From assembly GCA_052384575.1 (NCBI GenBank), contig JBQSUQ010000012.1: a stretch of 64,000 nucleotides of DNA; one strand, 5' to 3'. A model generated the notes under the pieces. It saw only the letters and a program-made list of their open reading frames with translations, did not search any database and was not told the DNA's origin. Positions within the stretch are counted from its first letter, which is position 1, and each line of letters opens with the position of its first letter. Below, piece by piece: positions 45,018-53,274 of the stretch. Made by a program: the position numbers and the translations under genes. The DNA comes from JBQSUQ01 sp052384575. Its GTDB lineage: Bacteria; Pseudomonadota; Gammaproteobacteria; Enterobacterales; Pasteurellaceae.

Positions 45018-45653
45018 TTAACATTCCGTCTTTTCTTTAAATTCGCATAAATCTTCAATAATACAGGAGCCGCATCTTGGTTTACGGGCAATACAAGTGT
45101 AACGTCCATGTAAGATCAACCAATGATGAACATCGACTTTAAATTCTTCAGGAACAACTTTAAGCAGTTTTTCTTCTACTTTCACCACATCTTTTCCGGG
45201 AGCGAAATTCGTGCGGTTGGAAACGCGGAAAATATGGGTATCAACAGCGATAGTTGGGTGACCAAAAGCAGTATTTAGCACTACATTCGCTGTTTTACGA
45301 CCTACTCCCGCTAGTGCTTCAAGGGCTTCGCGGTTTTCAGGCACCTGACCATTGTGTTTTTCAATTAAGTCTTTACAGGTTTTGATAATATTTTCTGCTT
45401 TGCTATTAAATAAACCAATAGTTTTGATGTATTCTTTTAATCCATCAACGCCGAGTGCATAAATGGCTTCGGGTGTATTGGCAACGGGAAATAATTTGTC
45501 TGTTGCTTTATTCACGCCTTTATCTGTGGCTTGAGCGGATAAAATGACTGCAATAAGCAATTCAAATGGCGTGCTGAAGTTAAGCTCTGTTGTTGGATGC
45601 GGATTTTGATCGCGTAAGCGCGTTAAAATTTCAATGCGTTTTTGTTTATTCAT
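45018..45653 (-). CDS. nth: Endonuclease III
   Basis: DNA glycosylase/AP lyase that removes oxidised pyrimidines. The 211-residue protein has a helix-hairpin-helix (LAGVGRKTANVVLNTAFG) with the catalytic lysine, the catalytic aspartate in VDTHIFRV, and a C-terminal 4Fe-4S loop with the C-X6-C-X2-C-X5-C spacing. Its start overlaps the rsxE stop by 4 bp (ATGA), the conserved rsx-nth arrangement. Confidence 0.97.
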   Translation of the reverse strand: MNKQKRIEILTRLRDQNPHPTTELNFSTPFELLIAVILSAQATDKGVNKATDKLFPVANTPEAIYALGVDGLKEYIKTIGLFNSKAENIIKTCKDLIEKHNGQVPENREALEALAGVGRKTANVVLNTAFGHPTIAVDTHIFRVSNRTNFAPGKDVVKVEEKLLKVVPEEFKVDVHHWLILHGRYTCIARKPRCGSCIIEDLCEFKEKTEC

Positions 45654-46300
45654 TTTTTCTGATCCAACTTATTTTTGCATGCCAAAATAATACCTAAACC
45701 GATGAAGGCTCCTGGTGGTAAAATGGCTAACAATAAATGATTTTCTTGATGGAATAGTTCGATTCTCAGTACTTTTGCCCAATCCCCCAACAATAAATGG
45801 ATACCATCAAATAAGGTGCCATTGCCCAAAATTTCACGTAATGCACCAAGTAGAACAAGACTTAATGTCATCCCTAAGCCCATTGCAAAGCCATCAAAGG
45901 CAGAATGAATAACGGTATTTTTACTAGCAAAGGCTTCTGCTCGTCCAATAACAATACAGTTTGTTACAATTAAGGGAATAAAAATGCCCAAGGATTGATA
46001 GAGATTATAAGTATAGGCATTCATTAATAATTGGACAGTGGTTACCATTGTAGCGATAACCATCACATAAATTGGGATACGAATTTCATAAGGAATTTGT
46101 TTGCGGAATAGGGAAACAATGGTATTGGTGCAAACTAATACCACAAGGGTTGCAATGCCTAATCCCAGTGCATTAGTGACGGAATTTGAGACCGCGAGCA
46201 AGGGACATAAACCTAATAATTGCACAATCGCAGGGTTATTACGCCATAGCCCTTGGCTTAATAAATCTGACCAGATACTTTTTTCTGTTTGTTCAGTCAT
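45650..46300 (-). CDS. rsxE: Electron transport complex subunit RsxE
   Basis: A 216-residue integral membrane subunit of the Rnf/Rsx electron-transfer complex, with six helices and the LGLCPLLAVSNSV N-terminal motif shared with RsxA, its inverted-topology paralogue. Conserved Cys (LGLCP) lines the intramembrane Fe-S cluster. It is followed with overlap by nth and preceded 39 bp upstream by rsxG; that gap carries an uptake word. Confidence 0.95.
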   Translation of the reverse strand: MTEQTEKSIWSDLLSQGLWRNNPAIVQLLGLCPLLAVSNSVTNALGLGIATLVVLVCTNTIVSLFRKQIPYEIRIPIYVMVIATMVTTVQLLMNAYTYNLYQSLGIFIPLIVTNCIVIGRAEAFASKNTVIHSAFDGFAMGLGMTLSLVLLGALREILGNGTLFDGIHLLLGDWAKVLRIELFHQENHLLLAILPPGAFIGLGIILACKNKLDQKK

Positions 46301-46339
46301 ATAAAACTCATTAAAAATTGTCTTTTTTTCACCGCACTT

Positions 46340-46942
46340 TTAAGGTTGTGGCGATGAGGTTTGTTCTATTTTGAGAATTTCTAAAGCGCTACGTTTTACT
46401 TGATTAACAACAGCGCGTGGCGTAATCGTGGCGCCAGCAAATTGGTCAAACTGACCGCCATCTTTTTTTACTGCCCAATCTTGTAAGTTATCCTCATGGA
46501 TTTTTTTATGGTTAAAGCTCAGGATCCAATTTGATACTCGGGTTTCGATTTTATCGCCTAACCCCGGTGTTTCTTTGTGTTCAAGTACGCGAACGCCCAA
46601 TACTTCGCCCTGTGGTGTGATTCCCATTAATAAGCGAATATTGCCAGAATAGCCATCAGGTGCGGTGCTTTCTACCAAATAAGCTGTTTTCTTGCCCGCT
46701 AAAAGTGCGGTGCAAATTTTTTGAATTTGTGGGTTATTGGGTTGCTCACAATTTTGCATAACAGGATTGTCAAAATAATGTTGAGGGATAATTTCTAGCA
46801 ATAAAGCTTGCTGTTGCTTGGCAATTTCATCCTCGATTTTCGTTTTTGTCAGACGATAAACACCCGTTGAAATAGCGGTGCAAATTAATGCTACTAAACC
46901 TAACAATAAGCCATATTTAGACGAAATTTTACCGATGTTCAT
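46340..46942 (-). CDS. rsxG: Electron transport complex subunit RsxG
   Basis: A 200-residue subunit with one N-terminal membrane helix and a periplasmic FMN-binding domain. The C-terminal segment FAGATITPRAVV carries the threonine to which FMN is covalently attached in this family (S/A-GAT-S/T motif). The start overlaps the rsxD stop by one base. Confidence 0.94.
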   Translation of the reverse strand: MNIGKISSKYGLLLGLVALICTAISTGVYRLTKTKIEDEIAKQQQALLLEIIPQHYFDNPVMQNCEQPNNPQIQKICTALLAGKKTAYLVESTAPDGYSGNIRLLMGITPQGEVLGVRVLEHKETPGLGDKIETRVSNWILSFNHKKIHEDNLQDWAVKKDGGQFDQFAGATITPRAVVNQVKRSALEILKIEQTSSPQP

Positions 46943-48012
46943 TATTTTCTCCCTAAATGACCACTAACTCTTGGACGAGTGTATTGATCGATAAATGGCA
47001 CACAAATATTGGCTAATAAAACGGCAAATGCCACGCCATCAGGGTAATTGCCATAGTAGCGAATTAAATACACAAGTAAGCCAACCAAAGCACCAAATAT
47101 GAGTTTTCCTTTTGGTGTGATAGAGGCGGTAACGGGATCGGTTGCAATGAAAAATGCACCGAACATCATCGCACCGCTGAGCAATTGAGCCTGAGAAGAT
47201 AGCACTTTTGAACCGATAATGACTTCTGTGCCGAAACTAAATAATGCAAAGCTGATCAACATCGCAACAGGAATTTGCCAATGGATGATTTTTTTCCAAA
47301 TAAGGAATACCCCCCCCAATGCAAAGGCTAAATTCACTTGCCACCAACCTAATCCAAACTCAAAGGCATTGTTGAAAAGCGGTTGTTTGATTAAATCATA
47401 ATGTAGTACATCAGGATTGCCCATTTTATACAGGGTTTTTGCATTATCTAACGGGGTTGCTGCTGTTAAACCATCAATAGATTGCGCTAATTGGCTTAAG
47501 CTAAAACCATCGGTGGTGGAGCCTGAGAAAATGAGGCTTAGGCTATCGGCGAATGTTGGAGGTTCATTCAGCAAGCTGATCGGTGGCATCCAAGATGTCA
47601 TTTGGACAGGAAATGAAACCAGTAATACGACATAGCCAACCATGGCTGGATTAAATAAGTTTTGTCCTAAGCCGCCATAAACATGTTTACCTAAAATAAC
47701 CGCGCTGAAGGTACCAATAAGTACAATCCAATAAGGCGCGTAAGGGGGAATTGCTATTGCCAAAATAAGTGCGGTTAAAATTACGCTAAAATCAGCCACA
47801 TAAAATAGGGTAGGCTTACGGCGCAATTTAGTTACTATAAGTTCTAAAAAAATGGCAAAGCTGAGTGCTAGAGTGGTTTGCAATAACACGCCAAAACCAA
47901 AAAAGTAAATTAATGTTGCTAAAGCGGGGAGCATTGCAACGATAACCCACAACATAATGCGTGCGGTTAATTTACCTGAATGACTGTGTGGTGAACTGGT
48001 TATTCTAAACAT
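46942..48012 (-). CDS. rsxD: Electron transport complex subunit RsxD
   Basis: A 356-residue NqrB/RnfD-type membrane subunit with about nine helices and an FMN-attachment region (DGLTAATPLDNAKT). It carries electrons through the membrane from RsxC toward RsxG. It lies 9 bp after the rsxC stop and overlaps rsxG. Length is normal for the family (about 350). Confidence 0.94.
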   Translation of the reverse strand: MFRITSSPHSHSGKLTARIMLWVIVAMLPALATLIYFFGFGVLLQTTLALSFAIFLELIVTKLRRKPTLFYVADFSVILTALILAIAIPPYAPYWIVLIGTFSAVILGKHVYGGLGQNLFNPAMVGYVVLLVSFPVQMTSWMPPISLLNEPPTFADSLSLIFSGSTTDGFSLSQLAQSIDGLTAATPLDNAKTLYKMGNPDVLHYDLIKQPLFNNAFEFGLGWWQVNLAFALGGVFLIWKKIIHWQIPVAMLISFALFSFGTEVIIGSKVLSSQAQLLSGAMMFGAFFIATDPVTASITPKGKLIFGALVGLLVYLIRYYGNYPDGVAFAVLLANICVPFIDQYTRPRVSGHLGRK

Positions 48013-48021
48013 ATTTACTCA

Positions 48022-50463
48022 TTATTTTCTTTCTGTCTGTGCTTGTTGCGCTAATTTTTTCGCTTTAGCTCGCGCGATAGCAGCGGCAACCGCAGCTTTT
48101 TTCGGATCAACTTCGCTTTCAGTCGGTTGTTCGTTTGATGCATTTTCAGCTTGTTGCGCTAATTTCTTCGCTTTAGCTCGCGCAATAGCAGCGGCAACCG
48201 CTGCTTTTTTCGGATCAACTTCGTTGTCAGTCGGTTGTTCGTTTGGTGTATTTTCAGCTTGTTGCGCTAATTTCTTCGCTTTGGCGCGTGCAATAGCAGC
48301 GGCAACCGCTGCTTTTTTCGGATCAACTTCGCTTTCAGTCGGTTGTTCGTTTGATGTAGTTTCAGCTTGTTGCGCTAATTTCTTCGCTTTGGCACGCGCA
48401 ATAGCGGCGGCAACCGCTGCTTTTTTCGGATCAACTTCGTTTTCCGCAGGCTGTTCGTTTGATGTAGTTTCAGCTTGTTGCGCTAATTTCTTCGCTTTGG
48501 CACGTGCAATAGCGGCGGCAACCGCTGCTTTTTTCGGATCAACTTCGTTTTCCGCAAGCTGTTCGCTTGATGTAGTTTCAGCTTGTTGTGCTAATTTCTT
48601 CGCTTTAGCTCGCGCAATAGCGGCGGCAACCGCAGCTTTTTTCGGATCAACTTCGCTTTCAGCTGGATGTTCGTTTGATGCATTTTCAGCTTGTTGCGCT
48701 AATTTCTTCGCTTTGGCACGCGCAATAGCGGCGGCAACAGTGGCTTTTTTATCATCAAGTGCGGTGGAATTTTGCGACGTTTTTTCTGATGAATTGAGTT
48801 CGCTGTTTGTTTCCTGTTGTGCTTGTTGACGTGCTAAGCGGCGAGCTTTACGTTCTGCCATTAACTCTGTATTATCAGGTAGCACTTCACCTTTTTCGCC
48901 AACAATTGTTTTAACCGCTTGATTTTCATTAGCTTGTTTCGCTTTTAAACGTGCCAAAGCAGCTTTGACAGGATCTTCGCCATTACTTGCTGCGACTTCT
49001 TCACGACGATTAGCTGCGGCACGTTGCGCCCTTGCTTTACGTGCTTGTTCTTCTTTTTCTAACCGCGCTTGTCGTGCTTCAAAACGAATTTTTGCTTCTT
49101 CTGCTTTTTTCGCTTTTTCTGCAATATCCCAGATTTTCGCTTTTTCTTGGCGGAAATATTGAATAAGCGGGATGTGGCTTGGGCAAACATAGGCACAAAT
49201 GCCACATTCAATGCAGTCCATTAATTGATGTTGTTCAGATTTATCATGTTCTTCTGCACGAGCAAACCAATAGAGTTGCTGTGGCATTAAATGCACAGGA
49301 CAAGCATCCGAACAAGCAGAACAACGAATACAAGATTGTTCTGCAGGAGGTGGTGCATATTCAAAATGGTCTGGAGCAAGAATACAGTTAGCCAATTTTG
49401 TGATGGGCGCGGCTAAATTAGGGAGTGCTAATCCCATCATTGGCCCGCCTAAATACACAGGGAAGCGTTCATCCGTTTGGTAGCCAACTTGTTGCAATAA
49501 TTGATTAATTGGCGTACCTAAGCGAACCCAAAGGTTACCTTTATTTACAACTTTATCGCCAGTTAAGGTCACGACTCGTTCAATTAAGGGTTCATCATCA
49601 ATGACTGCTCGTTTGATCGCAAAAACGGTGCCTACATTTTGCATCATTACACCAATGCTAGACGCGCGTTGACCATTGGGCACTTCCATACCTGTTAGCA
49701 CATAAATTAATCGGTCAGAATCGCCTGAAGGATATTTAGTTGGGATGACTCGAACCTCAATATCATCTGCCCCTTGTAATGCTTTTTGTAAGGCAGAAAT
49801 GGCTTCTGGTTTGTTGTCTTCAACCGCAATAACAATTTTTTCTGGGCGTAGAATATAGCGTAAAATGCGAGATCCTTCGATAATTTCGTCGGCGTAATCA
49901 CGCATTAAACGATCATCACAGGTGATATAGGGTTCACATTCGGCACCATTAATAATTAACAGTTTTATTTTATGTTGTGCAGAATGTATTTTGGCAGCAG
50001 TTGGGAACACTGCGCCACCTAAGCCTGCTACGCCAGCTTGATAAATTCGATCAATCAATTGCTCAGCAGAATGGGTAAAAAAGTCTTCAATAGGTTGTTG
50101 TTCACGCCAACGATCTTCGCCATCCGCTTGAATATGAACGCATAATTCCGATAGACCTGAAGGATGAGCTGCTACATAGGGCGCAATATCAATCACTGTG
50201 CCAGATGTTGGGCTATGAACAGGCAAAGCGCGTAAGCCTTCACCTTGTGTTAAAGGCTGACCTTTTAGTACTTTATCACCAACCTTGACCAATAAATTGC
50301 CCGCTTGTCCTGAATGTTGTTTAACAGGAACATAGAAATCGTTGCTTAAAAGTGCGGTCTTAATTGGCTGAGAATTGGATTGCGATTTCATATCGGGTAA
50401 ATGCAAGCCACCCTCAAAATCCCATAATTTGCCTGAATTGTAGCGAGTTAATACATCTGTCAT
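48022..50463 (-). CDS. rsxC: Electron transport complex subunit RsxC with expanded repeat tail
   Basis: Peripheral NADH/ferredoxin-side subunit. The 813-residue protein starts at the ATG at 50463 behind GGGAGAA, just after the rsxB stop. The core (about 1-440) contains the Rossmann/FMN region and two 4Fe-4S motifs, CIRCSACSDACP and CIECGICAYVCP. A charged coiled region follows, and then seven near-identical 36-residue Ala/Lys-rich units (core KKAAVAAAIARAKAKKLAQQA). Many RsxC proteins have such tails, but copy number varies, and the 108-bp DNA period makes it prone to slippage. Confidence 0.94.
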   Translation of the reverse strand: MTDVLTRYNSGKLWDFEGGLHLPDMKSQSNSQPIKTALLSNDFYVPVKQHSGQAGNLLVKVGDKVLKGQPLTQGEGLRALPVHSPTSGTVIDIAPYVAAHPSGLSELCVHIQADGEDRWREQQPIEDFFTHSAEQLIDRIYQAGVAGLGGAVFPTAAKIHSAQHKIKLLIINGAECEPYITCDDRLMRDYADEIIEGSRILRYILRPEKIVIAVEDNKPEAISALQKALQGADDIEVRVIPTKYPSGDSDRLIYVLTGMEVPNGQRASSIGVMMQNVGTVFAIKRAVIDDEPLIERVVTLTGDKVVNKGNLWVRLGTPINQLLQQVGYQTDERFPVYLGGPMMGLALPNLAAPITKLANCILAPDHFEYAPPPAEQSCIRCSACSDACPVHLMPQQLYWFARAEEHDKSEQHQLMDCIECGICAYVCPSHIPLIQYFRQEKAKIWDIAEKAKKAEEAKIRFEARQARLEKEEQARKARAQRAAANRREEVAASNGEDPVKAALARLKAKQANENQAVKTIVGEKGEVLPDNTELMAERKARRLARQQAQQETNSELNSSEKTSQNSTALDDKKATVAAAIARAKAKKLAQQAENASNEHPAESEVDPKKAAVAAAIARAKAKKLAQQAETTSSEQLAENEVDPKKAAVAAAIARAKAKKLAQQAETTSNEQPAENEVDPKKAAVAAAIARAKAKKLAQQAETTSNEQPTESEVDPKKAAVAAAIARAKAKKLAQQAENTPNEQPTDNEVDPKKAAVAAAIARAKAKKLAQQAENASNEQPTESEVDPKKAAVAAAIARAKAKKLAQQAQTERK
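48035..48775 (-). repeat. Seven tandem ~108-bp repeats in the 3' end of rsxC
   Basis: The landmark CGGATCAACTTCG recurs at 48103, 48211, 48319, 48427, 48535 and 48643, exactly 108 bp apart, with an outer diverged copy giving the seventh protein unit. Copies differ mainly in the linker (ENASNEQ, ETTSNEQ, ENTPNEQ). A 36-residue frame-preserving period allows length change without frameshift. Confidence 0.92.
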
Positions 50464-50464
50464 T

Positions 50465-51052
50465 TTATTCTCCCACAACCCATTTTTTCTGTCCGTCAGT
50501 AGTATTCATAATTGGAATCACTTGTTTCGGATCGATTTTCCAATGCCAATTTTCTAATTTTTCTTCAACTTTAATCATATGAATACAGTCTGTTGGGCAA
50601 GGCGCTACGCAAAGTTCACAACCAGTGCATAGGTCAGCAATGACAGTATGCATTGCTTTGTTGGTGCCAATAATAGCATCCACAGGGCAGGCCTGAATGC
50701 ATTTAGTGCAACCAATGCACATAGCTTCATCAATCCAAGCTACTTTGACTTCAGGTGCGGCATCGCCTTCAATATGAGGCGCATCAACCCCCATTAATTC
50801 TGCAATTTTAACTACTAAAGGCTGACCGCCGGGAACACATTTGGTAATTTCATCGCCATTAGCAATGGCTTCTGCATAGGGTTTACAACCAGGATAACCG
50901 CATTGTCCGCATTGGCTTTGAGGTAATAATTCATCAATTTTTTCGACAATGGGATCGGCTTCAACCTTTAATTTTATCGACGCAAAGCCTAATATTGCAC
51001 CGAAAATCAATGCCAAAATAGCGACAGCAATGAAAATATAATAAATACTCAT
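50465..51052 (-). CDS. rsxB: Electron transport complex subunit RsxB
   Basis: A 195-residue ferredoxin-like subunit anchored by an N-terminal helix (about 5-25). It has a CGQCGYPGC cluster-binding motif followed by two bacterial-ferredoxin 4Fe-4S motifs (CIGCTKCIQACP, CTGCELCVAPCP). It sits between rsxA (1 bp) and rsxC. The normal C-terminal length is retained. Confidence 0.96.
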   Translation of the reverse strand: MSIYYIFIAVAILALIFGAILGFASIKLKVEADPIVEKIDELLPQSQCGQCGYPGCKPYAEAIANGDEITKCVPGGQPLVVKIAELMGVDAPHIEGDAAPEVKVAWIDEAMCIGCTKCIQACPVDAIIGTNKAMHTVIADLCTGCELCVAPCPTDCIHMIKVEEKLENWHWKIDPKQVIPIMNTTDGQKKWVVGE

Positions 51053-51053
51053 C

Positions 51054-51632
51054 TTAGCTTCTCACTAATCCAGCAAAGCCCATAAAGGCAAGGGACATCA
51101 AACCTGCGGTAATTAATGCAATAGATGCACCTCGAAATGGTGTAGGAACATCCGCAGCGGCTAAGCGCTCGCGTAAAGATGAGAATAACACCAATACCAA
51201 AGCAAAGCCTAAGGACGCACCAAAACCATAAATAACAGATTGCACCAGATTATGAGCTTGATTGATATTTAATAATGCCACACCTAATACAGCACAGTTT
51301 GTGGTAATCAGTGGCAAAAATATACCGAGTAAACGATAGAGAGTAGGGCTGGTTTTATTGATGACCATTTCCGTAAATTGCACCACAACTGCAATCACTA
51401 AAATAAACAGTAGCGTACGCAAAAATTCAGCGTCAAGCGGCTTTAAAATATAGGTATCAATTAAATAGGAGCATAGGGAAGCAACGGTTAGCACAAACAT
51501 AGTGGCTAATCCCATACCAATTGCGGTTTCTACTTTTTTAGATACGCCCATAAACGGACATAAGCCTAAAAATTTAACCAACACAAAGTTATTAATCAGT
51601 GCGGTTGAAATAATGAGTAAAATATATTCCAT
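51054..51632 (-). CDS. rsxA: Electron transport complex subunit RsxA
   Basis: A 192-residue six-helix membrane subunit starting MEYILLIIS at the ATG at 51632; a longer frame adds 20 unconserved residues and lacks support. The LGLCPFMGVSKKVE motif pairs with that of RsxE. It is the first gene of the leftward rsxABCDGE-nth operon. In E. coli the complex keeps SoxR reduced; in Haemophilus it probably couples ferredoxin or NADH to an ion gradient. Confidence 0.95.
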   Translation of the reverse strand: MEYILLIISTALINNFVLVKFLGLCPFMGVSKKVETAIGMGLATMFVLTVASLCSYLIDTYILKPLDAEFLRTLLFILVIAVVVQFTEMVINKTSPTLYRLLGIFLPLITTNCAVLGVALLNINQAHNLVQSVIYGFGASLGFALVLVLFSSLRERLAAADVPTPFRGASIALITAGLMSLAFMGFAGLVRS

Positions 51633-51757
51633 AGTAATCAATACAGTGACGCAAAGTGCACCACAAACAAAGCTCCCCTCAACAAACCCCATATTATCCT
51701 TGTTTTAATCCCTAAGAACAATAAAAAAATCGAGGTAGCTGATGAAGTTAATAAGAA

Positions 51758-51766
51758 AAGTGCGGT
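51758..51766 (+). repeat. DNA uptake word (last before the accessory segment)
   Basis: AAGTGCGGT, the Hin-type uptake signal. Dozens of copies occur on both strands, for example near 4319, 9753, 11657, 16423, 24413, 30909, 37440 and 50350. None occurs between here and 61574, the longest gap in the window, which covers the accessory genes and prfA. Confidence 0.9.
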
Positions 51767-51801
51767 GGAAATTGGGCGAGTTTTTATTTGAAGGGAGATG
51801 A

Positions 51802-52155
51802 TTAACTTTTATGAGTTGATCGTTTCCAATTTATCATTTTTTCGATTAATACAAGTAATTCAGCTCGTTCAAATTCATCTAATTGATTGAGTAAACGCTC
51901 AAGGCTACGTGCTTGATCCATAGAACGATGACTCGTATCCGTAATTAAATCAGCAAGTTCGCATTGGAATATGTCGGATAACTCAATTAAACGAGAGATA
52001 GTAGGAACAGTTGTTCCTCGCTCCATTCGAGAAACCGCATCATTGCCTATTCCCAATATTTCAGCGAGTTCAGCCTGCGTTAAGCCAATAGCTTGTCGAT
52101 ATTTTGTGATTGCTCTACCAATAGTATTGATTAATTGCTGATTTTTATCTAACAC
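51802..52155 (-). CDS. XRE-family transcriptional regulator
   Basis: A 117-residue protein with a Cro/C1-type helix-turn-helix at about 12-65 (GLTQAELAEILGIGNDAVSRME) and a leucine/acidic C-terminal helix that probably dimerises. It lies 169 bp upstream of rsxA on the same strand and divergent from the WYL gene. A 21-bp perfect inverted repeat 70 bp upstream of its start is a plausible operator. It could control the rsx operon, itself, or the accessory genes; the sequence does not decide. Confidence 0.85.
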   Translation of the reverse strand: MLDKNQQLINTIGRAITKYRQAIGLTQAELAEILGIGNDAVSRMERGTTVPTISRLIELSDIFQCELADLITDTSHRSMDQARSLERLLNQLDEFERAELLVLIEKMINWKRSTHKS

Positions 52156-52225
52156 GCCATTGCTCCTTCGTTTAGGCGTAATTATAGATATTGACTTTTG
52201 CTAATAAAGGGCTGAATATACTTGC

Positions 52226-52246
52226 ATTATACTTTTAAAGTATAAT
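52226..52246. promoter_or_regulatory. Perfect 21-bp inverted repeat in the XRE-WYL gap
   Basis: ATTATACTTT-T-AAAGTATAAT, 10-bp arms around one base. Both strands contain TATAAT at its edges, so it may overlap -10 elements of divergent promoters. It is the best operator candidate in the 217-bp gap; a weaker extended -10 (TGCTAGAAT, 52331-52339) serves the WYL gene. Confidence 0.55.
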
Positions 52247-52372
52247 ATTTGGTGATGAAGTCTATATTTAGAAAAAATAAAATAAAAATGTTTGCACGAC
52301 ACAACCTGACGATATTTATTTCTGAGTTCTTGCTAGAATGGAAAAACATTAACGGACAAGAGGTTTTTATTC

Positions 52373-53263
52373 ATGTCAAAAAATAAAATGCTAGCTGAAC
52401 GCCTTGCCAAAATTCTAACCTTACTAAATAAAGGAAGTCGTATTGATATTTATCAACTTGCTGAACAATTTGATGTATCGGTACGAACGATTCAGCGGGA
52501 TATCAATGAACGTTTTGGCTTCCTTGAATGGAAAGAAAAAGGAGCGCGTTATTATCAACTTAACCTGAAACAATTAGGTTTATTAAATGAAATTGATATT
52601 CAGCGCTTCGCTAATTTTTCCAGTGTATCAGAGTTGTTTCCTAAGTTAGATCGTGAATTTTTCCAAAATAAACTAACTGAAAGTGTGCAAGTGAAAGGTT
52701 TTGAATATGAAGATATTCATCATTTACATAAAGAATTTGATCTCATTCAAAAAGCTATTTCTCAGCATCAATATATTGATTTTAACTATACAAAAAGCGG
52801 ACAAAATGGAGGAAAATTTTACAAGATCGCGCCTTATGCGTTACTAAATAAAAATGGCATTTGGTATTTGATCGGCTCTGATCACGATAAACAAAAAACT
52901 TTCTGTTTTACTCAAATGTCAATGCTCAGAATCTTGCCAGAAACCTTTGCACCAAACGAACAATTTTTAAAAGAAATCAAAGAAAATGACAGCATTTCTC
53001 ACGGCAATCAAATTTCTGAAGTTATTATTAAAGTCAGCAAATTTGCCGCCCCTTATTTTTTAAGACGCAATTTATTACCCAATCAAAAACTATTACATTC
53101 CCTTGATGATGGCGGATTATTACTTGCCAGCCACAATGTGAATGAAATGGATATTATCCCTTTAGTGCAATATTGGATACCTCATTTAGAGATTATTAAC
53201 CCTGTGGAATTACAAGGGAAAATGATTGAGAAGTTGCAGAATTATTTGGCGAATAAAAATTAA
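52373..53263 (+). CDS. WYL-domain transcriptional regulator
   Basis: A 296-residue protein: N-terminal DeoR-like winged helix (about 5-60, with VSVRTIQRDI) and a WYL domain whose signature Trp164-Tyr165-Leu166 is intact, then a C-terminal extension. WYL regulators of this shape (for example BrxR and CapW) often repress defence loci and are thought to sense nucleic-acid or nucleotide ligands. The ribosome site AAGAGG precedes the ATG. The next gene begins 12 bp after its stop, so it is the first gene of the accessory operon. Confidence 0.88.
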   Translation: MSKNKMLAERLAKILTLLNKGSRIDIYQLAEQFDVSVRTIQRDINERFGFLEWKEKGARYYQLNLKQLGLLNEIDIQRFANFSSVSELFPKLDREFFQNKLTESVQVKGFEYEDIHHLHKEFDLIQKAISQHQYIDFNYTKSGQNGGKFYKIAPYALLNKNGIWYLIGSDHDKQKTFCFTQMSMLRILPETFAPNEQFLKEIKENDSISHGNQISEVIIKVSKFAAPYFLRRNLLPNQKLLHSLDDGGLLLASHNVNEMDIIPLVQYWIPHLEIINPVELQGKMIEKLQNYLANKN

Positions 53264-53274
53264 GGAAAAAAGAA

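Noticed and set aside
48035..48775. Regular repeats as a possible CRISPR array
   Set aside because: The period is 108 bp, whole units are near-identical including would-be spacers, and the frame encodes protein.
48224..48829. A 201-codon plus-strand frame with Cys/Ala-rich repeats
   Set aside because: It is the antisense shadow of the rsxC repeats; the minus strand encodes conserved RsxC, and the plus frame has no ribosome site or family.
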